Part shown: piece after piece, positions 9,601 through 16,804 of the stretch | How the letters are laid out: every line of letters starts with the position of its first letter | How positions within the stretch are numbered: position 1 is the first letter of the stretch | NCBI RefSeq assembly: GCF_035627495.1 | Contig: NZ_DASPLO010000158.1 | Location: forward strand, 70,830-134,829 | Length of the DNA stretch: 64,000 bases | From: Methylocaldum sp035627495 | GTDB taxonomy: Bacteria; Pseudomonadota; Gammaproteobacteria; Methylococcales; Methylococcaceae | Direction: 5' to 3' | Notes under the pieces: model-generated | Told to the model about the DNA's origin: nothing | Database searches by the model: none | Seen by the model: only the letters and a program-made list of their open reading frames with translations | Translations under genes and position numbers: made by a program

Positions 9601-9784
9601 CACCGCAACGCGGGAGATCCGCAAGCGCCCCGAATGGAAGAAGCTGCCGATCATCGCGCTCACCGCGAAGGCGATGCCCGACGACCGCGCGCTGTGCCTT
9701 CAGGCGGGTGCCAACGACTATATCGCGAAGCCTCTCGATGTCGAGAGATTGATTTCGCTCATCAAGGTCTGGATGCCCAAGTAG
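6665..9784 (+). CDS. hybrid histidine kinase with GAF and three receiver domains
   Basis: 1039 residues. Three or four membrane segments occupy residues 10-105, followed by a GAF-like domain (about 120-275) and a long coiled coil rich in Glu/Gln/Leu (280-355). HisKA carries phosphoacceptor His370 (MSHELRTPL). The HATPase has DTGIGIP and GGTGLGLAIS near 520-560. After a Pro-rich linker come three receivers with predicted phospho-Asp at 696, 818 and 970. It is the first gene of an operon with cheR, cheB and a receiver-kinase, with stop/start overlaps throughout. The signal is unknown. The membrane part has short loops, so it may sense a membrane or cytosolic cue through the GAF domain. Confidence 0.94.
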   Translation: MTRFEKQRSPVIEVAIVLSLAVAFASDVLTPPGVAIWAFYFVPVALSLFVWHPRMPLLVALAATVLIVAGRLLSLPAIDTPITISWLNRTLGVLAIWTVAVVARHTIRAKLRLREQEWIRTGQRDLSVRMQGEQNPQSLGDNILRFLCEYLEAPVGVLYAADQKGDLRRLASYAVGPDLACPELIEPGDGLIGQAVKDQRVLRFDDLPEGYLRISSALGEAVPRHLVVAPAIIDGKVKAVVELGFIHPVGISDMGLLGAMAEPVASAIRSSLYRTRLEDLLAKTQRLAGELQRQQEELRVANEELESQSRTLSESQARLEAQNAELEEINVQLEERRDELSRAQIELLRHSDELARASQYKSEFLANMSHELRTPLNSTLILAKLLADNKDGNLTPDQVKYASVIYSSGNDLLDLINDILDLSRIEAGRLEIQPEPIELGSLVETLQRTFQPVASQKNLAFEALVEPGTTGAITSDPLRLQQILRNLLSNACKFTEAGEVSLRVAQAGPNRVSFAVRDTGIGIPPEHQDAIFEAFRQADGTTQRKHGGTGLGLAISKELAHRLGGELSVESAPGKGSTFTLVLPIEFVQQTGQEPPSEAEVIPLRKVRPAAGSSAPSPEKPARKPPTEPPRKPLLDDREHLAPNDRSILIIEDDEAFAGIVCDLARELRFRCLIAASAGEGLELAEQFLPSAIVLDIHLPDHSGLAVLERLKGHAATRHIPVHVVSIADYTQQALEMGAIGYALKPVMREQLVSAFRKLEQKLEQNVRRVLVVEDVAAQRKSLDHLLRTEGVEVIPVGTGGEALSRLKEASFDCVVLDLSLPDMSGYDVLDKMATGEAFSFPPVIVYTGRTLTREEEKRLRRYASSIIVKGARSPERLLDEVALFLHQVEARLPREHQLMLRELRSREAALEGRNILVVEDDVRNIFALSSVLEPKGAKVRIARNGKEALEVLERALHEPDTAVDLVLMDIMMPEMDGLTATREIRKRPEWKKLPIIALTAKAMPDDRALCLQAGANDYIAKPLDVERLISLIKVWMPK

Positions 9785-9792
9785 TGGACGCC

Positions 9793-10611
9793 ATGCACGA
9801 CGGCAGCTTCGAAATCGAGCTCAAGCTCCTCCTCGAGGCCATCTATCTCAGGTTTCACTACGACTTTCGCCAATACGCGACGGCGTCCCTGAAGCGCCGG
9901 CTGTCCCAGGCCATGGACCGGTTCGGCTGCCGGTCGCTGTCGGGGCTCCAGGAGCGAGTCCTGCACGAGGCCAAGGTCTTCCCGGAGCTTTTGTCATTTC
10001 TCACCATCACGGTGAGCGAGATGTTTCGCGACCCTTCCTTCTACCGGGCGCTGCGCGAGAAGGTGGTTCCGTTCCTGCAGACCTATCCCTCCATCAAGGT
10101 CTGGGTCGCCGGCTGCAGCACGGGCGAGGAGGTCTATTCCCTGGCCATTCTGTTACGCGAGGAGGGGCTGCTCGAACGCACCCTGATCTATGCGACGGAC
10201 ATCAATGCGGAAGCCCTCCGAACGGCCAAAGCGGGCATCTACGAACTGGACCGGATCGCGCAGTTCAGCGAGGCCTATCAGGCGGCGGGCGGACGCGCGT
10301 CGCTCTCCGACTACTACACGGTCGGCTATGGCTCGGCCGTGTTCGACAAGACCCTGCGCAAAAACATCGTCTTTTCCGACCACAGCCTTGCGACCGACAA
10401 TGTCTTTGCCGAGGTCCATCTCGTCACCTGCCGAAACGTCCTCATTTACTTCGACCGCGCATTGCAGGATCGGGCGATCGGGCTGTTTCGGGATTCGCTT
10501 TGCCGAAAAGGTTTTTTGGGCCTGGGCGCCAAGGAGACGCTGAGTTTCTCGAACCAGGCCGTGGATTTCAGCGAGTTCGTACGCGAGGAAAGGATCTACC
10601 AAAAGCGATGA
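9793..10611 (+). CDS. cheR: CheR-type protein-glutamate methyltransferase
   Basis: 272 residues, normal length for CheR. A helical N-domain is followed by the SAM-binding domain with VAGCSTGEEVYSLA near residues 102-116 and CRNVLIYF near 210. Classical CheR methylates glutamates on chemoreceptors. The start is set at ATG 9793. A GTG at 9784 overlapping the kinase stop is in frame and equally close to the end of the upstream gene. The gene overlaps cheB by 4 bases (ATGA). No chemoreceptor is in the window, so the substrate may be the neighbouring kinase. That is inference. Confidence 0.93.
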   Translation: MHDGSFEIELKLLLEAIYLRFHYDFRQYATASLKRRLSQAMDRFGCRSLSGLQERVLHEAKVFPELLSFLTITVSEMFRDPSFYRALREKVVPFLQTYPSIKVWVAGCSTGEEVYSLAILLREEGLLERTLIYATDINAEALRTAKAGIYELDRIAQFSEAYQAAGGRASLSDYYTVGYGSAVFDKTLRKNIVFSDHSLATDNVFAEVHLVTCRNVLIYFDRALQDRAIGLFRDSLCRKGFLGLGAKETLSFSNQAVDFSEFVREERIYQKR

Positions 10612-11237
10612 AACCCGAGATCCCACAACCAGTAACTCGGATGCAAGCCGAAGCGATCGTGGTGGGCGGCTCTGCCGGAGCTTTCGACGCGTTCTCGACC
10701 TTATTCGCCGACTTGCCCGGCGAGTTCACCATCCCCATCGTCATCGTCCTGCACTTGCCGCGGCGCAAGCCCAGTGCGCTGGCCGAGGCCTTGGCGACCC
10801 AGATAGGTCGGCCGGTGCAGGAGCCGCTGGATAAAGAGCCGATGGCACGCTCGATGATTTATGTCGCTCCGGCGGACTATCATCTGCTCATCGACCGGGG
10901 GTTGGCGTTCGCCCTCTCGGTGGACGAACCGGTCAACTTCAGCCAGCCGTCCATCGACATTCTGTTCGAGTCCGCGGCCGATGCTCTCGGCGCCCGACTG
11001 ATCGGGATCCTGCTCTCCGGTGCGAATGCCGACGGCGCGCAAGGTCTCAAAGCCATCGAGGATGCCGGCGGGCTCGCCATCATCCAGGCCCCGGAAGACG
11101 CCTCAAGTCCCGCAATGCCGAACGCCGCCATTGCCCTATGCAAGCACGCCCGGGTGTTGCCGGCCAGGGACATTCGCGAGCACCTGCTCCAGGCGGCGGG
11201 CTGCGGTGGAGCGGCCGAGCAACGAGGAATGCCATGA
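10608..11237 (+). CDS. cheB: CheB-type methylesterase, no receiver domain
   Basis: 209 residues, only the CheB methylesterase domain. The catalytic triad is visible: Ser22 (GGSAGA), His49 (LHLPRR) and Asp142 (ANADGAQG). Canonical CheB has an N-terminal receiver. Here the receiver is absent, so control must come from partners. The gene starts inside the cheR stop (ATGA) and ends inside the next start (ATGATGG), so translation of cheR, cheB and the kinase is probably coupled. Confidence 0.93.
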   Translation: MKPEIPQPVTRMQAEAIVVGGSAGAFDAFSTLFADLPGEFTIPIVIVLHLPRRKPSALAEALATQIGRPVQEPLDKEPMARSMIYVAPADYHLLIDRGLAFALSVDEPVNFSQPSIDILFESAADALGARLIGILLSGANADGAQGLKAIEDAGGLAIIQAPEDASSPAMPNAAIALCKHARVLPARDIREHLLQAAGCGGAAEQRGMP

Positions 11238-12388
11238 TGGCCAAACCGAAAATCCTGCTGGTCGACGACCGCAAGGAGAATCTCGTGGCGCTCGAGGGCC
11301 TGTTGCGCGGGCATGAGGCCGACCTGCTATGCGCCCGATCCGGAGAGCAAGCATTGGAGCTCCTGCTCGATCACGAGGTGGCGCTTGCGCTCGTCGACGT
11401 GCAGATGCCCGAGATGGATGGGTTCGAACTGGCCGCACTGATGCGCGGAACCGAGCGTACCCGCGAGGTCCCCATCATTTTCATCACCGCCGGCATCCGC
11501 GACCAGACGCGCATATTCAAAGGCTACGACTCGGGAGCCGTGGACTTTCTGTTCAAGCCCTTGGATCCTCACGTCCTCTCCAGCAAGGTTGCCGTCTTCA
11601 TGCAGCTCTACCGGCAAAAGCGGCAGCTTGCCGAACGCGTGCGCGAGCTGGAAATAGCGCTCGCGGAACGCCGGCAGATGGAGAATGCGCTAAAGGCGGC
11701 TGATCGGCGCAAGAATGAATTTTTGGCCATGCTCGGCCATGAACTCCGGAATCCGCTGGCACCAATCACAAATGCCGCACAAATCATGAAAAGAATGAAT
11801 GTGTCGGACCCAAGGCTCCAGATGGTTCAGCAGGTCCTCGACCGCCAAGTCGGCCATTTGGCCCGCTTGGTAGACGATCTCCTGGATATCTCTCGGATCG
11901 AGCAGGGCAAGATCACGTTGCGGAAAGAGAAACTCGAAATCGCCCCGGTTCTCGATCAAGCCCTGGAAAGCAGCCGGCCCCTGATTCAGTCCCGTCAGCA
12001 TGACTTGCTCGTTTCGGTCCCGAACACGCCCATTACGCTCATGGGGGACGGCGAGCGCCTGGCACAACTGATCTCGAACCTGCTGAATAACGCCGCCAAA
12101 TACACGCCCACGGGAGGGACCATTTGGCTGACCGTGACACGGGAAAACGGTGAAGCCCTGATCCGTGTGAAGGACACGGGAGAAGGCATCTCGCAACCGT
12201 TGTTGTTGCAGATTTTTGATGCTTTCACTCAAGCGGAGAGGACTTTGGACCGCTCTCAAGGGGGGCTTGGACTCGGTTTGGCCATCGTCAAAAAACTGGT
12301 GGAGCTGCACCAAGGACGAATCGAGGCGCGCAGCGAAGGACCGGGGAAGGGGAGTGAGTTCTTGGTATGGTTGCCGCTGCTGCCTTAA
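11234..12388 (+). CDS. receiver-histidine kinase (REC-HisKA-HATPase)
   Basis: 384 residues, soluble. An N-terminal receiver carries phospho-Asp55 (LVDVQMPEMDGF). A short coiled coil leads to HisKA with His169 (GHELRNPLAP), then an HATPase domain ending GGLGLGLAIVKKLVE. The start ATG overlaps the cheB stop and has GAGGAA upstream. It closes the four-gene operon that begins at 6665. This type of response-regulator/kinase often receives phosphate from a hybrid kinase and passes it on. The stop codon TAA lies inside the left terminal repeat of the MITE-like element at 12383. Confidence 0.93.
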   Translation: MMAKPKILLVDDRKENLVALEGLLRGHEADLLCARSGEQALELLLDHEVALALVDVQMPEMDGFELAALMRGTERTREVPIIFITAGIRDQTRIFKGYDSGAVDFLFKPLDPHVLSSKVAVFMQLYRQKRQLAERVRELEIALAERRQMENALKAADRRKNEFLAMLGHELRNPLAPITNAAQIMKRMNVSDPRLQMVQQVLDRQVGHLARLVDDLLDISRIEQGKITLRKEKLEIAPVLDQALESSRPLIQSRQHDLLVSVPNTPITLMGDGERLAQLISNLLNNAAKYTPTGGTIWLTVTRENGEALIRVKDTGEGISQPLLLQIFDAFTQAERTLDRSQGGLGLGLAIVKKLVELHQGRIEARSEGPGKGSEFLVWLPLLP

Positions 12389-12504
12389 GGAAGCTCTGAT
12401 TAAGTCCTTCGACAGGCTCAGGACGAACGGCAACGTATTGATTTCGTTCGTGGTGAGTTTGTCGAACCATGAACGAAATCCACTTGTTCAGAGTTTCCTT
12501 AAGG
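12383..12504. mobile_element. MITE-like element, 122 bp, with 23-bp terminal inverted repeats
   Basis: The left end CCTTAAGGAAGCTCTGATT (12383-12405 in full) pairs with the right end 12482-12504 at about 19 of 23 positions. The interior is itself palindromic (CTTCGACAGGCTCAGGACGA against TTCGTTCGTGGTGAGTTTGT). It has no coding capacity. It supplies the stop codon of the upstream kinase. Confidence 0.65.
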
Positions 12505-12677
12505 AATTTTTTACGTTCTTTGCCGTTACGGCGAATGGAACGATACTCATCCCCCGGCCAGGGCGAACGTCGTTACAGGTTCTTTTGACAGGCACTAAGA
12601 AGGAGACCTGAAGACGAATTCTGTCTAATCTCGAAATCACCTGTTGTTTCGAGTTCTGAGCAAGGAGGAGTCGCGTC

Positions 12678-13547
12678 ATGGCCGATACACGAATCAATCC
12701 CGCGTCGGAAGACAAACTCGTCGCCTTGGTAACCGGCACGTCGTCGGGCATCGGGAGGGCGACCGCCCCTGCTCTCCGGGAAGCCGGATTCTTGACCGTT
12801 GCGACCGCGCGCCGGCTCGCCGATATCGAGGAGTTGAAGGCGAAGGGCTGCGAGACGGCGCAGCTCGACGTGACGGACGAAACCTCGATGCGGGAAGCGG
12901 TTAAAACTGCCGAGGATCGTTATGGACCTGTTTATGTCCTGGTGAACAATGCGGGATACGGTCAATACGGGCCTCTCGAAGAGGTGCCGATGGATGCGGT
13001 ACGGCGGCAGTTCGAGGTCAATGTTTTCGGGCTGGTCCGGATGTGCCAGCTCGTGCTGCCTGGAATGCGCCAAGCGGGCCGGGGCCGCGTCATCAATGTC
13101 AGTTCGGTAGCCGGGGAAATCAGCCAGCCGGGAGCCGGTTTCTACCACGCGACGAAACACGCGGTGGAGGCGATCAACGAAACCCTGCGCTTGGAGGCGA
13201 GCGCATTCGGCATCGATGTGGTGGACATCCAGCCGGGGCCCGTCGCCACCAATTTCGCCGAAGTGGCGGTCAGCACCATTCCCGACACGGGGGCGGACAG
13301 TCCCTACCGCGTGTTCAAGCAGAATCTCGCCGAGACGACGCGGGAAATGCTCAAGTTCGGCAGAACCGGGGTGTTGACGGCGCAGGAGGTTGCCGAAGTC
13401 ATCGTCGAGGCGGCGACGGCATCGAAGCCGGATACCCGTTACCATGTCGGCGCGCCTTCCAAGTTGATGTCCGTGTTGCACGGCCTGATGCCGGATCGCG
13501 TGTGGGATGCGGCGGTCTCGCGGATGGTGCCGTTCGAACGGAAATAG
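12678..13547 (+). CDS. SDR family oxidoreductase
   Basis: 289 residues, classical SDR. The cofactor motif TGTSSGIG is at 19-26, NNAG at about 90-93, Ser near 142, and Tyr156/Lys160 in YHATKH. The C-terminal part is longer than in the core family, as in 17-beta-hydroxysteroid-dehydrogenase-like SDRs that act on ketones or aldehydes. The start has a strong AAGGAGGAG site. It stands alone, with the MITE upstream and REPs downstream. Substrate unknown. Confidence 0.88.
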   Translation: MADTRINPASEDKLVALVTGTSSGIGRATAPALREAGFLTVATARRLADIEELKAKGCETAQLDVTDETSMREAVKTAEDRYGPVYVLVNNAGYGQYGPLEEVPMDAVRRQFEVNVFGLVRMCQLVLPGMRQAGRGRVINVSSVAGEISQPGAGFYHATKHAVEAINETLRLEASAFGIDVVDIQPGPVATNFAEVAVSTIPDTGADSPYRVFKQNLAETTREMLKFGRTGVLTAQEVAEVIVEAATASKPDTRYHVGAPSKLMSVLHGLMPDRVWDAAVSRMVPFERK

Positions 13548-13597
13548 ACTCACGCCAGCCTTTGCCTTAGAGCCTAACCTATCGTTCGAGAGCCTGG

Positions 13598-13628
13598 GTA
13601 GGCTGGGAAGAGCGAAGCGAATCCCAGC
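13598..13628. repeat. REP, class D (GTAGGCTGGGAAGAGCGAAG)
   Basis: GTAGGCTGGGAAGAGCGAAG followed by CGAATCCCAGC. The stem is CTGGGA/TCCCAG. The same unit occurs at 35044-35075, 38290-38324 and 38934-38964. Confidence 0.8.
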
Positions 13629-13774
13629 AAAGCGGGTCTCACTCGCATTGACATGGCGCAACATAACTCTTCCCCGGCCCGGGGGAGTCAAGACCAGCCA
13701 GACGCATTTGTCGGCAAAGGATTGCCGACCTTACGAGATCTTAGCGCTCTAAAATCCGGTTCGCATTTGTAGTT

Positions 13775-13828
13775 GTAGGCGGGGATAAGCCTGTCCTGAG
13801 CCCGGCCGAAGGGCTTATCCTAACCTAC
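13775..13828. repeat. REP, class B variant
   Basis: GTAGGCGGGGATAAGCCTG ... GGGCTTATCCTAACCTAC. A degenerate single copy of the class flanking RAYT2, with the CCTGTCCTGAGCCCGGCCG spacer seen in other copies. Confidence 0.75.
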
Positions 13829-14017
13829 GATCTCTGGCGTCTGCCTTGATCCCGCTAAATTCGGCATTCGGCGCTTTTAGTATTACCATGCCTCAAACCG
13901 AAGCTTGGGAAGGCTTGTTGTTGCTTATCGTGTGACGATAACGGTCGGACGGAATCCGAATTCGATTACAACACCATGCAGGGCACGCCCTGCTTCATCC
14001 TTCGGGTGGGATAGTTC

Positions 14018-15673
14018 ATGTTGCGTGTTAGATTGGCGCTGGTTGTCGCCATCTCCTTGTGTTTTGTCTTCGTTCTCGGTTTTACGCTGTACTGGGGGTC
14101 TCACAAGATTGCCCTGTACTCGTCCCGCAGCCAGATGGCCTATGAGGCTTTCGACCGGTACCAGCAACTGTATCGGGAAGCTTATCGTTATTTTAAGCAG
14201 CGCATGGATTTGCTCCTGGTCGACCGGCAAGGTACTGCGGCCGATGTGGAAATGTCCCGGCAGCGTCTGCAAGATGCCATCGAGCGGCTGAGAAAGGCCA
14301 CGGCGAAAGACATAGACGGAACCGGCGATATCGAAGCCTGGCGGGGACGCGAGAGCGAGCTGGACAGCATCGCCCGTCTGAGCGCTTCGCTCGAAGCCGG
14401 CATGCACCGGTTCGACCAGGTCGACCGCCTGCGCCAGGAAGACCGGCGCGACGCGGCATTGCTGCTGCTGTCGGAGGTGCTGGAGGAAGACATCGACCGA
14501 AAGTTCGACCCGCTCATCGATGACGCGATCAACCGCGAGCGCGAGCAGGCCCTGGTGGCGAGGGAGAGATTGATGGGGCTGGTCGGGCTTTCCAGTTGGA
14601 TTTCCATCAGCACGGCGCTCGTCTCGGTGGTCTTCAGCATCGCCGCGGGAGCCTTGCTGTTTAGAGGCATCCGGAAGCCGATCGAGGCCTTGATGCGAGG
14701 CACCGACGAAATCGCCGCGGGCAATCTGGTTTACCGCATCGCCATCGATAGCCGCGACGAGTTCGGCTATCTGGCCAAGCACTTCAACCAAATGGCCCAG
14801 GAGCTGGAAGTTCAGCAGCGGAAGCTCGGCGAGGCGCGAGCCGTGCTGGAGCAAAAGGTGGCGGAGCGAACGCTCGAGCTGAACCACCTCAACGGCGAGT
14901 TGCAACGCATGGACCATGCGCGGCGGCAGTTTTTCGCCGACATCAGCCATGAGCTGCGCACGCCGATCACGGTGATCCGCGGCGAGGCCGAAGTCACGCT
15001 GCGGGGTCGAAACAAGGAGGCCGAGGAGTACAAGGAATCCTTGCAGCGGGTCCACGAGCTGTCGCTGCAACTGGGCAAGCTGGTCAACGATCTTCTGTTC
15101 CTCGCCCGGGCCGAGACCGCTCACATGCAGTTCGAGTGGGAAACGCTCGATCTCGCCGAACTGGTCGTGAACGCGGCGGAGGACATCCGCGTGCTGGCGC
15201 AAGACAAATCGATCGTGGTGACCCTGAACGTAGCGGATACGCCGGTGTGGGTCCGCGGCGACAAGCAGCGACTTCGGCAGATCATTTTCATTCTGGGGGA
15301 CAATGCCTGCCGGTACTCGAATGTCGGCGGGCGGATCGCCATCGATCTGGCGGCCGATGGAACGGAAGCGACCTTGCGCGTCAACGATCACGGCATCGGC
15401 ATCCCCGCCAAGGATTTGGAGATGATCTTCGACCGCTATTACCGCAGCTTGAACGCCCGCCGTTCGAGCGATGACGGCACCGGCCTCGGACTTCCGGTCG
15501 CCAAGGCCATCGTGGCGGCGCATGGCGGGCAGATTTCCGCGGACAGCGCGGAGGTCTCTGGCACGACATTTGCCGTCACATTGCCGCAAGTTGAATGGAG
15601 CGAGAGCGCTCTTGCGGCAAGTGCCGGCGATTTTGACGTTACCCAAGAGTACGTTCGGGAATCGGCCGCATAA
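14018..15673 (+). CDS. membrane sensor histidine kinase with HAMP
   Basis: 551 residues. TM1 is at about 7-30 and TM2 at about 190-215, with a helical extracytoplasmic sensor of about 160 residues between them. HAMP follows (215-270), then a coiled coil. HisKA has His311 (SHELRTPITVI), and the HATPase ends with DGTGLGLPVAKAIV. The HisKA resembles the kinases that pair with OmpR-type regulators. Such a regulator (15916-16635) is 240 bases downstream on the same strand, separated by a palindromic repeat. They are very likely a two-component pair. Confidence 0.93.
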   Translation: MLRVRLALVVAISLCFVFVLGFTLYWGSHKIALYSSRSQMAYEAFDRYQQLYREAYRYFKQRMDLLLVDRQGTAADVEMSRQRLQDAIERLRKATAKDIDGTGDIEAWRGRESELDSIARLSASLEAGMHRFDQVDRLRQEDRRDAALLLLSEVLEEDIDRKFDPLIDDAINREREQALVARERLMGLVGLSSWISISTALVSVVFSIAAGALLFRGIRKPIEALMRGTDEIAAGNLVYRIAIDSRDEFGYLAKHFNQMAQELEVQQRKLGEARAVLEQKVAERTLELNHLNGELQRMDHARRQFFADISHELRTPITVIRGEAEVTLRGRNKEAEEYKESLQRVHELSLQLGKLVNDLLFLARAETAHMQFEWETLDLAELVVNAAEDIRVLAQDKSIVVTLNVADTPVWVRGDKQRLRQIIFILGDNACRYSNVGGRIAIDLAADGTEATLRVNDHGIGIPAKDLEMIFDRYYRSLNARRSSDDGTGLGLPVAKAIVAAHGGQISADSAEVSGTTFAVTLPQVEWSESALAASAGDFDVTQEYVRESAA

Positions 15674-15692
15674 TTCAATGGATATTTTCTTG

Positions 15693-15756
15693 CGGGAGCG
15701 GGCGTTAGCCCGTGACTGGAGAGCGCCCGAGATCACGGGCTAAAGCCCGCTCCCAC
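15693..15756. repeat. palindromic repeat, GGGAGCGGGC class, copy 2
   Basis: CGGGAGCGGGCGTTAGCCCG, a loop, then CGGGCTAAAGCCCGCTCCCA. It matches the element at 4175-4233, with one G/T change and a longer centre. It lies between the kinase and its response regulator. Confidence 0.85.
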
Positions 15757-15915
15757 AGGGGTATGCACAACTTCAGCGTGGACGTGGCACTACCAAACGG
15801 AAAATTCTCCCAGGGATCTCCGAAGCTGTAGCGGACATCCGTTCGCTGCCGGCTTCGGGACGGAACTTTTTATGGCTCATTCAATAAAACGCTTTTTAGC
15901 CGAGGTAACAAGAGC

Positions 15916-16635
15916 TTGGATATTCTGCTGGTGGAAGACGACGAGCGTATCGTTGAGTTCGTCAGGAGAGGGTTGAAGGCCGAAGGTTACAACGTGGACG
16001 TCGCCCGCACGGGACAAGAGGCGACCACGCTCGGTACGGCGGCGGCTTATCAACTGATCATCCTGGATCGAAAGCTGCCCGATCTTACCGGTCTCGAAGT
16101 GTGCGAGCGCCTGCGCGCCGGCCTTATCGACACACCTATACTGATGCTTACGGCCATGGATACCGTGCAGGACAAGGTGACCGGTCTCCGCTCCGGGGCG
16201 GACGACTATATGACCAAACCCTTTTCGTTCGAGGAACTGCTTGCGCGCATCGAAGCGCTGATGCGCCGGCGCGGGGGAGGGCTCAAGGCAGAGCCCAAAG
16301 AACTCCGCATCGCCGACCTGGTGCTGAACCAGGAGACTCACGAGGTGCGGCGCGGCAACCAACTGATCGACCTCACGCCCAAGGAGTTCGCATTGCTGGA
16401 GAGTTTCATGAGGGCTCCCGGCAAGGTTCTGAGCCGGACGAGAATCCTGGAGCAGGTTTGGGGCTACAGCGCCGACCCGATGACCAACGTGGTCGATGTG
16501 TACGTCCGCCAACTGCGGCGGAAGATCGACGAGGGCTACGATCACAAGCTTCTGAAAACCGTCCGGGGTTACGGTTACAAGCTCGATGCCTCGCGGGAAT
16601 CCGATGTGATTGCCCAGGACGGAGCGGAGGCTTGA
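15916..16635 (+). CDS. OmpR/PhoB-family response regulator
   Basis: 239 residues. The receiver starts MDILLVEDDERIVEF and carries phospho-Asp51 (ILDRKLPDLTG). A winged-helix DNA-binding domain lies at about 130-228, ending TVRGYGYKL. The start must be the TTG at 15916: the receiver fold begins at once and no upstream ATG is in frame. A GAGGT site lies about 9 bases before it. It probably pairs with the kinase at 14018-15673. Its targets are unknown. The autotransporter just downstream is a candidate. Confidence 0.92.
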   Translation: MDILLVEDDERIVEFVRRGLKAEGYNVDVARTGQEATTLGTAAAYQLIILDRKLPDLTGLEVCERLRAGLIDTPILMLTAMDTVQDKVTGLRSGADDYMTKPFSFEELLARIEALMRRRGGGLKAEPKELRIADLVLNQETHEVRRGNQLIDLTPKEFALLESFMRAPGKVLSRTRILEQVWGYSADPMTNVVDVYVRQLRRKIDEGYDHKLLKTVRGYGYKLDASRESDVIAQDGAEA

Positions 16636-16643
16636 GCAAGGCG

Positions 16644-16698
16644 CCGGGAACGGCTTCGCCCCTTCGACCGGGCTCAGGACAGGCTTATCCCGGCCTAC
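16644..16698. repeat. REP, class B
   Basis: CCGGGAACGGCTTCGCC ... GGCTTATCCCGGCCTAC, with the CTTCGACCGGGCTCAGGACA spacer. It lies between the response regulator and the autotransporter. Confidence 0.85.
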
Positions 16699-16804
16699 AA
16701 TTCGACTACGGCAATGCCTGCGCGGTTGAACTTGGCTTTCAGGGGCCGGTAACCTACGCGCCGAAAATTTTTAGGCAAATCGATTGCTTCGGACTCATCA
16801 CCAG

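Larger units (their letters stand above)
13548..14017. other. intergenic with two REPs, otherwise nothing seen
   Basis: 470 bases. They hold a GTAGGCTGGGAAGAGC-class REP at 13598-13628 and a class B REP at 13775-13828. The rest shows no convincing frame. The promoter of the downstream kinase should be in the last 150 bases. Confidence 0.4.
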
